A stretch of 37,018 bases of DNA. It comes from Rikenella microfusus (GTDB lineage Bacteria; Bacteroidota; Bacteroidia; Bacteroidales; DYQK01). Location: assembly GCA_020719385.1 (NCBI GenBank), contig DYQK01000022.1, positions 1-37,018 on the forward strand. Direction: 5' to 3'. The position numbers were made by a program, and so were the translations under genes. Of this stretch, positions 1-9,800 are shown piece after piece; the first letter of the stretch is position 1; each line of letters starts with the position of its first letter. Below the pieces are notes generated by a model. That model did no database searches and was not told the origin of the DNA. It worked only from the letters and a program-made list of their open reading frames with translations.

Positions 1-68
1 AAGGTAAACATTTTTTTCGAAAAAACAAATTTTTTCAATGTTTTTTCTTTTTTTTCAAAAAAATTTTT

Positions 69-95
69 ATCCCCTTTGCTAAAGACAAAGGGGAT
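69..95 (-). terminator. Rho-independent terminator of the adhesin gene
   Basis: A perfect 10-bp stem (ATCCCCTTTG at 69-78 pairing with CAAAGGGGAT at 86-95) with a 7-nt loop lies 26 bp beyond the stop of the leftward adhesin gene. On the minus strand it is followed by an A/T run ending in seven T residues, the form of an intrinsic terminator. Confidence 0.75.
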
Positions 96-120
96 TTAGA
101 ATTTAGTTAAAAACTCAATA

Positions 121-2319
121 TTATTTCACAACAAATTTGTGAATCTCAACTTTGTTGTTTTTTCTAATTTGCAAGAAATAAATTCCTTTCGCAAATTTCG
201 AAACATCAACATTCGTTTTTTCGCTTGTAATTGGTTGATTTACAAAGATTTTCCCATCAACATTTAAAATTGTAATGTACGAATTTCTCTCGGCTTCAAC
301 GGTTAATTGCGAGGAAACAGGATTCGGATAGATAGAAATTTTACTTTCAAAAGTATTTATTCCAAGAGCCGCAAGAATCAGGGTTTCAGTAATATCGGCG
401 TTTGTAACCGTTAAAGTTCCTCTTATTGTGTTGTAACCTGTTTTCCAAATTTGATACGGATAAGTACCTGCAGGAAGTAAATCTTCGATTTTTCCATTTG
501 CGTCAGTTAGAACAACGGTGTCAAGCATCGAAACAGAAGCATTTGCAATTGCTTTGTTTGCTTTATCTTTTACCACAAAAGTAACTTTGTAGATATTTTT
601 CAATGTTACCTGCAAAGAAGTATCATTTGAAAAATTTAACGTATCAACGAATGGAATATACAAATTTTCTTTCATCACAACGCAAGCATATTGCCCTTCA
701 TTTACATTATTGAGTGAAAGTTTGCCTTGTGCGTCTGTTGCTCCTGAATAAATTGTTGATGGATTTGCAATATTTTTTAAATAAATCGAAGCATTAGCGA
801 TAACATTTCCTTGTTCTTCTTTTACTGTGAAAGAAATTGTGCAAGTTTTTGTCGTAGGAACTAAAAGTACAGGCATTCCAACAGGAATATTAATTACTTT
901 CACTGTGCCGTTTGTTGTTGTGTAACCATCTTTCTCAACTTGATAAGTGTAATCTCCTGCTTTCGCTTCGAAAACTGCTTTCCCTTGAGCATCCGTAATC
1001 ATTGATTCGGAGTTAAAAGTAACAACTGCATCGGCGATAGGTTCGTTGTTGTTGATATTTAAAACGGAGAAAGTCACTGAATAAGTTGCTTCGCTGAGGA
1101 TAACATTGATAATTGTATCAGAATTTAATGTTAAACTTCCAGCAAAAGTGTTGAAACTTTCTTTTTCAACGGAGAAGGTATAAGTTTTTGGCAATAATTT
1201 CTCGACAATAACTTGTCCTTGTGCGTCAGTAGTGAAATTTTCCTCATTAATTTTCAAAATAGCACCTTCGAGAGTTGTTCCTAACGCATTTTTCACAATA
1301 AATGTTGCGTTGTAAGTAATTTTTTCCAAACTTATCTCGATAGTTGTATCAGAATTTAACGTTAAATTACCGTTAACTGCTTGATACGAGGTTTTTGTTA
1401 CGGAATAAGTGTACGAATTTTCTAAAACATTATTGAAAACTGCGATTCCTGATGCATTTGTGAGTTTTGTTACCGTGCCAAGAGTGATAACTGCTTCAGC
1501 AACAGGAGTAGTTCCTTCAATTACATTAAACGTAACATCATAAGTTCCTTGAGGATTTATTTCAATGAAATATATTTTTGTAGTGTAACCGTCTTCAGCA
1601 ACACTATGAAGTTGATAACCACTTTGCAAATCATTTGCAACGGTGATTCCGTCATTTTCATATATTTCATAACTTCCGTTTAAAGGTTCATCAACGTTCA
1701 ATTCAAATTCTGACAAAGTTGTTCCGAAAGGAATATTCGAGATAATTTCTGCACTGTCATCAACATTATAGATAGTCGAAGTAACGCAAGGATTATGGTT
1801 GACATTGTCTTCTTCTATCATTACGTCATCAACGTATAAAAGCCATTGTAACGCATCGCTAAATCCGTGGAATCCGAAGTAATAAACACCGTTGCTGTCG
1901 GGCGTGAACGGAGCAATATGTTCTATCCATTCCTCGTTGTTCATTTCTGTGTCATAAAACAAAGGTGAGGTAGTGTTCATTGCTGTTGAGTCGTTGTCTG
2001 TTCCGATGTAGACGCCCATTTTTTCTGTTGTTGAATTTTGATAAATTGCCACTTTGAACCAGAAACGGAGTGCGTAACTTTTTCCACCTTCGAGTTGCAT
2101 CGGCGGAGTAAATAACCAATCATTGTTGGGATGTAACATCGAAAAAGCAAGGTGCATTCCTTGATTTCCTGAATGTGCGTTGTTGGGATAAGTTGAGCTG
2201 TTGCGAATCATATCCCAAGATTGGAATTTTTCGTTTGCGTTTTGCAGCGACCAACCCATCGGATATTCGTAATGATATTGATAAGATTGATGCGAGACAA
2301 CATTCTCGAAACCTTCCAT
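121..2319 (-). pseudogene. C-terminal part of frameshifted T9SS-secreted adhesin-like protein
   Basis: This 732-residue frame is the C-terminal part of a larger protein whose other parts are in the two upstream frames. It opens with a choice-of-anchor-J/MAM-like beta domain (about residues 1-175), continues with about five carboxypeptidase-regulatory-like repeats of 75-80 residues (about 265-650, each with a motif like TDAQGK), and ends in a T9SS type A sorting domain starting at YPNP and closing with KGIYFLQIRKN and KFVVK. The protein is expected to be exported and anchored at the cell surface. The apparent start is internal: the residues just before it (FPW, then MEGFE) mirror FPWEMGFE at the start of the preceding domain copy, so the true N-terminus is at 4239. 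A one-base loss near 2323-2326 breaks the join. Confidence 0.85.
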
Positions 2320-2377
2320 CCATGGAAAGTCGAAACTGTTGGGTCAGACATTGTTGAGAAATTCCATACAGGGCAGT

Positions 2378-3436
2378 TTAATGCATCGCCAACTGCGTTG
2401 TAAGGGACAATTTTCCAAAAATATGTTGTTGAATATTGAATGTCGAAGTTGCAAGCCCATGTTGTTGTGTCTTGTAAATCGATTCCGTTAGCGATACCGC
2501 GTCAAAGGCTTCGAACAAAGTTGGGTTATTTGCGAGAATAGTTGCGTTGAGAAGTAAATGATTATCTCCGTTGAAAGCACCGTTGATGTTAAACGTAACG
2601 GTTTGCGAGGGTGTTCCTGTTTCTGTTGCGTTCAAGCGAATCTCGATGGTGTCGCTTGCGTTTGGCTGAATAATGCTTCCTGTGTATGTTGTTGAAAATG
2701 GCGGATTTATACTTAATCCCGAAATATTTAACGCACCGTTTCCCCAATTTGAAACAACAACTTTTGTTGTTGTCGTTCCGTTCACAAATAATTCTCTAAA
2801 ATTATACAACGATGGAGAAATATGAATTTCAGGCGTGTTGTCAAGGTTTGAAACGGTAATATCGTCCAAGAAAAATTTATTGGTGTTTATCATTCCTTGA
2901 ATGTGAGCGAGATAATATCTCCAACGAAAATAAACATTATTTCCTGAATTTATTATGTAAATTTCGCGAACGTAATTTTGCATTGCAGCGGCAGTTGTCA
3001 ATGTGTCGAGAGTTTGCCAAGTGTTACCGCCGTCATAAGTTACTTCGAAAAATGTTGAATCTACGCTTCCTGAAACATACGATTTCCACCAGAAAGACAA
3101 AGACTTCGGTGCATCAATATTGAATTTTGGGGTCATCAAAGTGTAATAACCTGAATCCCAAGGAGTGCAATAAGCGCAGAAAGTGCTTTGATGAGCGTAA
3201 TTTGGTGTTGAATGATCGTTCATATGCCAAGAACCTGAACCCGTTGTCGGATAAGTCCAGCCAGAAAGTAACGGATAATTAATGTTTATTGTAAGCGAAT
3301 CTTCGCCTTCGAAACCCATTTCCCACGGAAAAGTTGAGATAACTGCTTGCGTTTTAAATTTCCAAAGCGGCGAGGTGCTGCTTGCTGAAGCGTTTTTCGC
3401 AACAACTTTCCAAAAATATCTCGTATTAGGTGTCAA
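2378..3436 (-). pseudogene. Middle part of frameshifted T9SS-secreted adhesin-like protein
   Basis: The 352-residue frame holds the end of a fibronectin-III-like domain (TPNTRYFWKV), a choice-of-anchor-J/MAM-like domain (FPWEMGFE to FFLDDITVSN) and an Ig-like ASH-type region. The nominal start at 3436 is TTG and lies inside the Fn3-like domain, so it is not a real start. After codon 310 or so the frame drifts into nonsense. The frame one base away, from about 2490 down to 2325, encodes the expected continuation NGIDLQDTTTW and TTYFWKIVPYNAVGD, another Fn3-like unit. A single lost base near 2487-2490 therefore explains the break, and the last 30 or so residues of this frame are not real protein. 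Confidence 0.8.
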
Positions 3437-4239
3437 AAGAGTCGTTGGGAACCGTAACGTCCGGGTGCAGTAACTGCTCCATTATCAACAACTTTCGCAG
3501 AAGCAGACAACAAGGCAACAGCAGCTGAATCTGTTGCAAAATACATATCATAAAAAGTTACTCCATCACCTAATTCGCAAGAAACTAAATCTGAAACAGA
3601 ATTCTTTACCGAATTGCTGACAGGAATTTCGCTTGTCGGAGTCGGAAGTCCTACGTAATACAAGCGAATGTCGGGCAAACCTGACGGATAAGGATTCAAA
3701 TATCCCGGCGTTGTTGGAAAACTAACATCATTTCCACTACTTTTATTGTCGTTAATTGTTGAAGTTGTTGCGTAAAAATTCGCATAAGACGCAGAACCAC
3801 TTCGATTTTCCCAATGTAAAATCAAATTATCGCTGCCGTTATAAGCGAAGGACGTAGATAACGCAATTTGATTCCAACCAGGGTTTAAAACTAAATTTCC
3901 TTCGAAAACTTTTGTGTAACCATTGCTTTCGGGATTTTCGTAACCCGCATCACCAAAAATGACTCGCGAATCATTTTTCAGATAAATTTTTTGATTATTG
4001 AACGTTTTTTGTGCATTTGTAGACATATTTATACTCAAATGCGTAATACTTTTTGCTGCACCGACAGCAGATTGCGGATAAATAGCCGAATACCACGCAT
4101 AATTCCACGAAGTATAAAATGGATAAGGATTATTCGTTTGATTTCCTACTCCAATTTCCACGTAACTTTGTGCCGACAAATTTAATATCGACAAGAAAAA
4201 CATCAACAAAATGCCAAGAGAAACTTTACAAAACTTCAT
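3433..4239 (-). pseudogene. N-terminal part of frameshifted T9SS-secreted adhesin-like protein
   Basis: This is the true 5' end of the adhesin gene. The ATG at 4239 opens a clear Sec signal peptide (MKFCKVSLGILLMFFLSILN, then LSAQ) followed by a beta-rich extracellular domain of a kind common in Bacteroidota surface proteins, then the start of an Fn3-like domain (PTPTSEIPVSNSVK region, then VDNGAVTAPGRYG). The frame stops at 3433. Adding one base near 3448, where CAACG would become CAAACG, gives a seamless GSQTTLLTPNTRYFWKV, joining the middle part. With three such repairs the full gene would be 1373 codons plus stop. A -7 box (TAATTTTG on the minus strand) lies 42 bp upstream. No function beyond surface adhesion or binding can be assigned. 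Confidence 0.8.
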
Positions 4240-4280
4240 AAACTGATTTTTTATTTGTTTTCTGAAAAATTTTAATGAGA

Positions 4281-4288
4281 CAAAATTA
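4281..4288 (-). promoter_or_regulatory. -7 promoter element of the adhesin gene
   Basis: TAATTTTG on the minus strand matches the Bacteroidota -7 consensus TAnnTTTG and implies a leader of about 35 nt before the ATG at 4239. No clear -33 TTTG was found at the right distance. Confidence 0.45.
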
Positions 4289-4384
4289 AAAAAAAATGTT
4301 TAAAAAAAGAATAAAATGTAAATTATTTTTTTTAATTTAACTACAAAATAAAAACATTTTTCTATTCTGTGCAAGAGAAATATA

Positions 4385-4434
4385 GTTGAAGTTGCGAAAA
4401 TCGGGGTTGAAGTTGCAAAAATCGGGGTTGAAAT
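4385..4434. repeat. 21-bp tandem repeat, 2.4 copies, in a 310-bp intergenic gap
   Basis: Two 21-bp units (4385-4405 and 4406-4426) differ at one position, and a partial third follows. The unit begins GTTGAAGTTGC and ends ATCGGG. It is GC-richer than the very AT-rich gap around it (4240-4549), which otherwise holds only the two divergent promoters. Read as codons it would give a seven-residue period (VEVAKIG), but no credible reading frame contains it. Function unknown: a replication-slippage remnant or a protein-binding site are both possible. Confidence 0.7.
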
Positions 4435-4497
4435 AACATTTCGCAAATTTTTTTCATTTTATTTCTAATAAAATTCCCAATAAAAATTATTTATAAA

Positions 4498-4528
4498 TTT
4501 GTAAATTTTGAAAAATTTTGTATTTTTG
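4498..4528 (+). promoter_or_regulatory. Promoter of the ABC permease-SPOR operon
   Basis: TTTG at 4498-4501, a 19-bp spacer and TATTTTTG at 4521-4528 fit the Bacteroidota -33/-7 consensus fully. Transcription would start near 4535, about 15 nt ahead of the ATG at 4550. Confidence 0.7.
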
Positions 4529-4549
4529 CGAAAAATTTTTAATGAAAAA

Positions 4550-5638
4550 ATGAAAAAATTATTTCAATTAGGTGCTTCGGTGCCGCAAAAAACTTTGCTC
4601 GCAATAGAAATTTTGGGATTAATATTTTTTCTCCTCGTTTGGTTTGTCATAACTTTTCCCGTTGAAAATACAGCAATTCAATTCTCCTCAAATAATGCGA
4701 AATTGCCTTCAACGTACAAATGGAAATTGCCCGATAACTCGCTGCAAAATTTCAACGGCGACAACGTTTTGATAAACGCAAAAACAGGAAATTACGAATT
4801 TACTTTTATTGACAGTTGCGGCTGCGAAATAAAAGCAACATTAAACGTTCCGAATAAAATTTCTGACAAAATCTCGAAAACTTTCGAAACGCAATGCAAA
4901 AAATCAAAGCAAAATATCACGCTTTCTGTCGATATTTTAACCAACAAAGACGGCTGGCTCGTCAGTAAAGGTACTTTGCCAACGCCGCAAAGCGTCATCA
5001 TTTCCTACGGCGACTTAATGAAGGATTTTGTCATTTGGGAAACAGGTTACTCATTGATATTAAACATCTTAGGTTATCTCGAAGCAATTTTATTCTCGAT
5101 AATATTAGGTTTTCTCATCGGATTAATACCGTTTTTCAGAGGACTTCTCAGCCGTTATGTGAACGCAATACGTTTTATTCCGCTAACCGCTGTAACAGGA
5201 ATTTTTATTGCATGGTTTAGTATTTATACAAATATGAAAGTGCAATTTCTTGCGTTTGGCATTTTTGTGTATCTTTTGCCTGTTGTTGTGCAACGCATTG
5301 ACGAAATTGAGAAAGTATATTTGCAAACGGCCTACACGCTTGGGGCGACAAAATGGCAAACTATCAAAGATATTTATTTCCCGTATGTTACCTCAAAAAT
5401 CATTGACGACATACGCGTCTTGACCGCAATCTCTTGGACTTACGTTATTATTGCAGAAATGTTAAACCAAACTGGCGGAATCGGAGCATTAATTTATTTG
5501 GCAGGAAGACAAAGCCGAATAGACAAAGTTTTTGCTTTGTTGTTGATAATCATAGTGATAGGAATTTTGCAAGACAAATTTTTCTCTTGGTTAGACAAAA
5601 TTTTATTTCCACACAAAACTCGAAAAACAGCAAAATAA
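4550..5638 (+). CDS. ABC transporter permease, nitrate/sulfonate/taurine type, with large N-terminal periplasmic insert
   Basis: A 362-residue inner-membrane permease of the BPD_transp_1 family (SsuC/TauC-like). One membrane segment near residues 16-36 is followed by about 120 residues with four cysteines that should lie in the periplasm, then a typical five-helix permease core. The ATPase-docking EAA loop is present (TAYTLGATKWQTIKDIYFP). The ATG at 4550 is preferred over a TTG at 4508, which lies upstream of the predicted transcription start. No ATP-binding or substrate-binding protein gene is adjacent, so partners must be encoded elsewhere and the substrate cannot be named. The stop is followed after 2 nt by the SPOR gene, so the two are probably co-transcribed. 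Confidence 0.85.
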   Translation: MKKLFQLGASVPQKTLLAIEILGLIFFLLVWFVITFPVENTAIQFSSNNAKLPSTYKWKLPDNSLQNFNGDNVLINAKTGNYEFTFIDSCGCEIKATLNVPNKISDKISKTFETQCKKSKQNITLSVDILTNKDGWLVSKGTLPTPQSVIISYGDLMKDFVIWETGYSLILNILGYLEAILFSIILGFLIGLIPFFRGLLSRYVNAIRFIPLTAVTGIFIAWFSIYTNMKVQFLAFGIFVYLLPVVVQRIDEIEKVYLQTAYTLGATKWQTIKDIYFPYVTSKIIDDIRVLTAISWTYVIIAEMLNQTGGIGALIYLAGRQSRIDKVFALLLIIIVIGILQDKFFSWLDKILFPHKTRKTAK

Positions 5639-5640
5639 AA

Positions 5641-6096
5641 ATGAAAAAACTTTTTTTCTTCCTAATTTTTTTGGGAATAATTGTTTCGAAAGCAAATTCT
5701 CAAACGAATAAAATTGATTTGAGTGAAATTATTTACTCTGTTTCGAATCCCGAATACGGGAAAATGCAGATTTCTCAAGATTCTCGTTTGCAAACAATAG
5801 TGAAAAAACACATTGAACGCAATGAAAAGCAAAATGGAATTTCAGGATGGAGAGTGCAGATTTTTTTGGGGTCAGGAAGCAACGCTCGCACACGCGCTCA
5901 AAAGGTAAAAACCGATTTTTTGGAAACTTATCTCGATTTAAAATGTTACATCGTTCACGAATCTCCGTATTTTAAAGTCCGAGTCGGCGATTTTCGTTCA
6001 CGCGTTGAAGCATTGAAATGTAAAAATCAACTTGAGAAACAATATCCGACTTGTTGGATAGTCAAAGACATCATTAATTTCCCAAAAATTGATTAA
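5641..6096 (+). CDS. Secreted SPOR-domain protein
   Basis: A 151-residue protein with an N-terminal signal peptide (MKKLFFFLIFLGIIVSKANS) and a C-terminal SPOR domain at about residues 60-140 (WRVQIFLGSGSNARTRAQK, then YFKVRVGDFRSRVEA). SPOR domains bind denuded peptidoglycan glycan strands, so a periplasmic cell-wall-associated role is likely. The ATG at 5641 was chosen because it starts the signal peptide and sits 2 nt after the permease stop; the open frame extends further upstream inside the permease gene, but only as an overlap. It is the last gene of its operon and a terminator follows. Confidence 0.85.
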   Translation: MKKLFFFLIFLGIIVSKANSQTNKIDLSEIIYSVSNPEYGKMQISQDSRLQTIVKKHIERNEKQNGISGWRVQIFLGSGSNARTRAQKVKTDFLETYLDLKCYIVHESPYFKVRVGDFRSRVEALKCKNQLEKQYPTCWIVKDIINFPKID

Positions 6097-6110
6097 TTTT
6101 TTTCCTAAAC

Positions 6111-6141
6111 TTCTGTCAGATTCTAAAAAAGTCTGACAGAA
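6111..6141. terminator. Intrinsic terminator between convergent genes
   Basis: A perfect 10-bp stem (TTCTGTCAGA at 6111-6120, TCTGACAGAA at 6132-6141) with an 11-nt loop, followed on the plus strand by a T-rich run. It lies between the rightward SPOR gene and the leftward immunity gene and may serve both. Confidence 0.7.
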
Positions 6142-6170
6142 ATTGTTTTAATTTTTTTGAAAAAAAAATC

Positions 6171-6458
6171 TTAATTTTGTACAAATTCTCGAAATAAACC
6201 AAGTAAAAAATCTAATTTGGAGATATCGCCGCTTGCTTTAAAAACAGAATTTTTTATTTCTCTGCAAAACCAATCATTTTCTGATTTCTCAAAAAGTTGA
6301 AAAGGTAAATTTATTTGCTCAAATTCTGTTTCTCCCAAATCAATTTCAATATTCCATCCAGGATTATCAAGCGTTTCAATTCTTATTCCGTAAGAATGTT
6401 CTCTGTCGCCGTTGATTTGTGCAGCGAACCATTGTTGTAACCATTCAAAATTATTCAT
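6171..6458 (-). CDS. Imm53-like immunity protein
   Basis: A 95-residue cytosolic protein resembling the immunity 53 family: an N-terminal WLQQWF segment, then GDREHSYGIRIETLDNPGWN and IEIDLGETEF, then SENDWFCR, the usual order of conserved blocks. Such proteins neutralise a cognate polymorphic toxin made by the same cell. The ATG at 6458 is preferred over 6494 because family members begin at MNNFEWLQ and because it gives an 8-bp overlap with the upstream toxin gene, indicating translational coupling. The family match is from recognition of the motif pattern; pairing with the toxin is inferred from the overlap. Confidence 0.8.
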   Translation of the reverse strand: MNNFEWLQQWFAAQINGDREHSYGIRIETLDNPGWNIEIDLGETEFEQINLPFQLFEKSENDWFCREIKNSVFKASGDISKLDFLLGLFREFVQN

Positions 6459-6750
6459 TGTCGTCAATTTTTTTATTGCATTCAGGAATTTCATCAGGAT
6501 TAGCAGGTCTCACTTCGCCCGGAATGTTTTTTTCGTGTACGTGAGGTGTTGGAATATTTTCTCCCGAAACTTTGTTAAAATGTTTATTTCCATACAAATC
6601 AACTCGTTTTACTTCATCAAATTTATTTGGATTCAAAACATTAACTACGTATGTTGCGTACCGCAAAATTATTCCCCATAAATCTTTGATAAAAGTTGTA
6701 TGGTCGCCATTTGCGTCTTTATTGGGTTCTAATTTTTGCCCTCTTGACAT
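6451..6750 (-). CDS. Stand-alone polymorphic toxin C-terminal domain (type 24-like)
   Basis: A 99-residue protein. Its second half (FDEVKRVDLYGNKHFNK, then IPTPHVHEKNIPGEVRPA, then NPDEIP) looks like the C-terminal toxin domain called polymorphic toxin type 24. Conserved His residues in HVHEK are candidate active-site residues, but the biochemical activity is not established here. There is no signal peptide, PAAR, RHS or T9SS sorting module, so it is a toxin tip without a delivery module. Start at ATG 6750 (MSRGQKLEPN); the TTG at 6768 sits too close to the promoter. It overlaps the immunity gene. It could be a displaced toxin cassette left by recombination in a larger toxin gene. Confidence 0.6.
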   Translation of the reverse strand: MSRGQKLEPNKDANGDHTTFIKDLWGIILRYATYVVNVLNPNKFDEVKRVDLYGNKHFNKVSGENIPTPHVHEKNIPGEVRPANPDEIPECNKKIDDNE

Positions 6751-6782
6751 AATTTTTGTATTTTTCAAAAAATTTTTCGCGG

Positions 6783-6812
6783 CAAAATTAAGTTTTATTT
6801 TTTAATTTTCAA
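6783..6812 (-). promoter_or_regulatory. Promoter of the toxin-immunity pair
   Basis: On the minus strand a TTG-containing -33 box at about 6810-6812, a 19-bp spacer and TAATTTTG (6783-6790) fit the Bacteroidota consensus, giving a leader of about 25 nt to the ATG at 6750. It overlaps the region of the divergent rightward promoter, so the two units may compete. Confidence 0.65.
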
Positions 6813-6822
6813 AAAATTTTAT

Positions 6823-6830
6823 TATCTTTG
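6823..6830 (+). promoter_or_regulatory. -7 promoter element of the 1144-residue secreted protein gene
   Basis: TATCTTTG matches TAnnTTTG exactly and would start transcription near 6837, about 24 nt before the ATG at 6861. No clear TTTG -33 box is visible. Confidence 0.55.
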
Positions 6831-6860
6831 CAAAAATTTTCTTTTACTCAAAAAAGTTTT

Positions 6861-9800
6861 ATGAAAAAATTTTTGCTATTTTTTGTTTTTTTCGTTTTTT
6901 TAACAACATTTTTATTTTCACAAAACGAAAAACCTGAAATTTCTACGGCAAAATATTTCGATGTTTCAAAATCATTGCGAGAATATAAATCTGTGCCGAA
7001 AAAAAACCGTAAAGAAGTCGAAAATGAAAAATTTGTAAAAAAACCTCGCAAAAAAGATATTCCTGAGATTGATGCAGTGCGTCAAAATTCGATGGGAAAT
7101 CGAAAAATGCGTTCTCCGATGAGAAATTTCGATGGAATTGCGAATGCAAATAACTCAGGAGGCGGCGTTGTTCCTCCCGACACAAACGGCGATGTTGGTC
7201 CGAATCATTATGTTCAGTCTGTCAACGGAATGATTCAAGTCTTTGATAAACAAGGAAATACAATATTCGGTCCCGTTACTAACGCAACAATCTGGAGTGG
7301 TTTTTCAGGTCCTTGGAGTACGACCAATGACGGAGACCCAATTATTCTCTACGACGAAGAAGCAGATAGATGGCTCGTTTCGCAGTTTTCGGTCAACACT
7401 CCAAACGGAACGCAATGGGAATTAATGGCTATTTCTCAAACGCCCGACCCAACAGGTGCTTATTACCGCTACGCTTTTCAATTTCCTTATATGCCCGATT
7501 ATCCGAAATTTGGAATTTGGAGAGATGCGTTTTTTATGTCTTGCAATATGTTTCACAATAACGCTTTTGTCGGTGCAGGTGCCGCAGCAATGGAACGCGA
7601 ACAAATGATTCTCGGAAACCCTAACGCAAGAATGGTTTTTTTTCAAACACCTAATCTCCCTAATGGAAACGACTGCTACTCAATGTTACCCGCTGACTGC
7701 GATGGAATTTTTTCGCCCATCAACTCGCCAAATTTTTTCGTTTACTTTAACGATGACACTTACGGAAATAACGATGAATTAGTGATTTGGAATTTCTCTG
7801 TCAACTGGACTAACCCTTCACTTTCGACTTTCTCTAAAACAGCAAGACTTAATGTTGAAAGTTTCGACTCAAGATTTGGGAATTCAGGAGACGCAATATC
7901 GCAAAAAAATACAACAAAAAAACTTTGCTCGCTCTCCGACAGATTAATGCACCGCGTTCAATATCGAAATTTTGGGTCTTATCAAACCTTAGTTTTAAAT
8001 CATACCGTCGATGTAGGGACAAATCACGCAGGAATTCGGTGGTACGAACTTCGAAAAACCGATGCTGAATGGAGAATTTATCAGCAAGGAACATTTGCTC
8101 CCGACAATCTCAACCGTTGGATGGGAAGTATTGCGATGAACGGTGACGGTTCAATTGCTCTTGGTTACTCAGTTTCAGGTAACACTCTTTTCCCCTCGAT
8201 TCGTTACACAGGAAGAACAGAAAATGACTCGTTGGGACAAATGACTTTTGCGGAAGAAGTAATTTGTAACGGAAATGCTTCGCAAACCGCAGAAAGCCGA
8301 TGGGGCGATTATTCTATGATGAGTGTTGACCCAACCGATGACCGAACTTTTTGGTACACACAGGAATATGTGGATAATGTTACCTCGTGGTGTCCATGGA
8401 AAACAAAAATTGCTTCGTTTAATATCGGCGATGTGAACGCACCGTCAGGTTTCGCAGCAACAACATTGACTTTCAACTCTATAAAATTAAATTGGTTTAA
8501 CAATTCTTCGAGTGATTCGGTTTTAATTGCAACAAATTTCTCGAATGTTTTTGGAACTCCTGTGCGAAATTATCAAATTTCAGATACTTTGAACGGCGGC
8601 GGAACGGTAATATTTTTGGGCAAAGCAGATTCTTTTTTTCATACTTCGCTTTTGCCAAACACTCAATATTTCTATAAAATTTGGGCTAAAACAGGAAATT
8701 TAACGTATTCATCGGGAATAACAACTTCAGCAACAACATTTGAACTGCCGAAACCTTTGATTATCTCGCAAAATATTGGAGAAATTAATTACTCCTCAGC
8801 CGAGATAAATGCGGTGATTAACCCGAATAATTTGCCGACAACCTGCAAAATTGAGTACGGAATAATGTTGCCGTATAGTTTTTTGATTCCAATGTTACCC
8901 GACACTTTAACGGGAAATCAAAACATTTCTGTCTCTGCAAAAATTCCAAATTTAACCCCAAATACTGCGTATCATTGCAGAATTCTGGCGGCTAACGAGG
9001 CAGGGACAACAAATAGCAGCAATTTAACTTTTCGCACTTTGTCTTTGCCGCAAATTTCGTTTTTAGTAAAAAATACAGATTCTTTGCCCTTGAGAAATGT
9101 TAAAATTGTTTTGAAAAATGACACTTTATTCACCGATTCATTGGGCAAAGCAACTTTTCTCAATGTTTTTCCCGCCGACAGCGTTGATTTTTCGATTTCG
9201 AAAACACTTTTTAAAACGATTTTTGGAAAAATAAATATTCCCGATTCGAGTGTTACGTTCAATTTTGTTTTGCTGCCGCAAACTTTTCAAGTGACATTTT
9301 TAGTAAAAGATTCGTTAAATCAAGCAGTTTCTGATGCAAAAATTTCGTTTAATTATCAGATTTCTCACACAAATTTGAGTGGAATTTCGATTTTTGAAAA
9401 TATTTTACCGACTCAGAATTTAATATTTGAGATTTCGAAAATTGGTTTTATTTCACAAAAAGATTCGTTAAATCTTGATTCGACAAATATTTCGAAAGAA
9501 ATTGTTTTGCGAAAGGAAAAATATCGACTAACATTCGCAATTATCGATTCTTTGTCTCAAGTTATTGAAAATGCAAAAGTTACGTTGCAGAAATATGGCG
9601 AAAAATTGAGTGATTCTTTGGGAAAAGTAAATTTTGAGAATATTTTTTCGTTTGAAAAGTTAAATTTTCAAGTTTCAGCGACAGATTTTTCTACATTTAA
9701 CGATTCTATTTCGGTGACAAATACAAATATTTCTCGCAAAATTGTGTTAAAACGCAATTTTTTTCACGTTGATAGTGTGCGAATTTTTCCGCGGGACTCA

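Noticed and set aside
1-9. A -7 promoter element pointing left at the very edge of the window
   Set aside because: The first bases (AAGGTAAAC) would fit the end of CAAAGGTA, but the needed bases lie outside the window.
2320-3450. Programmed frameshifting in the adhesin gene
   Set aside because: Three separate shifts without slippery heptamers or stem-loops at the junctions do not resemble a programmed site.
4385-4434. CRISPR array
   Set aside because: Units are contiguous without spacers and far too few; no cas genes are nearby.
6171-6494. Longer version of the immunity protein starting at 6494
   Set aside because: The extra 12 residues lie in the toxin gene and are not part of the family; 6458 fits homologues and the overlap.
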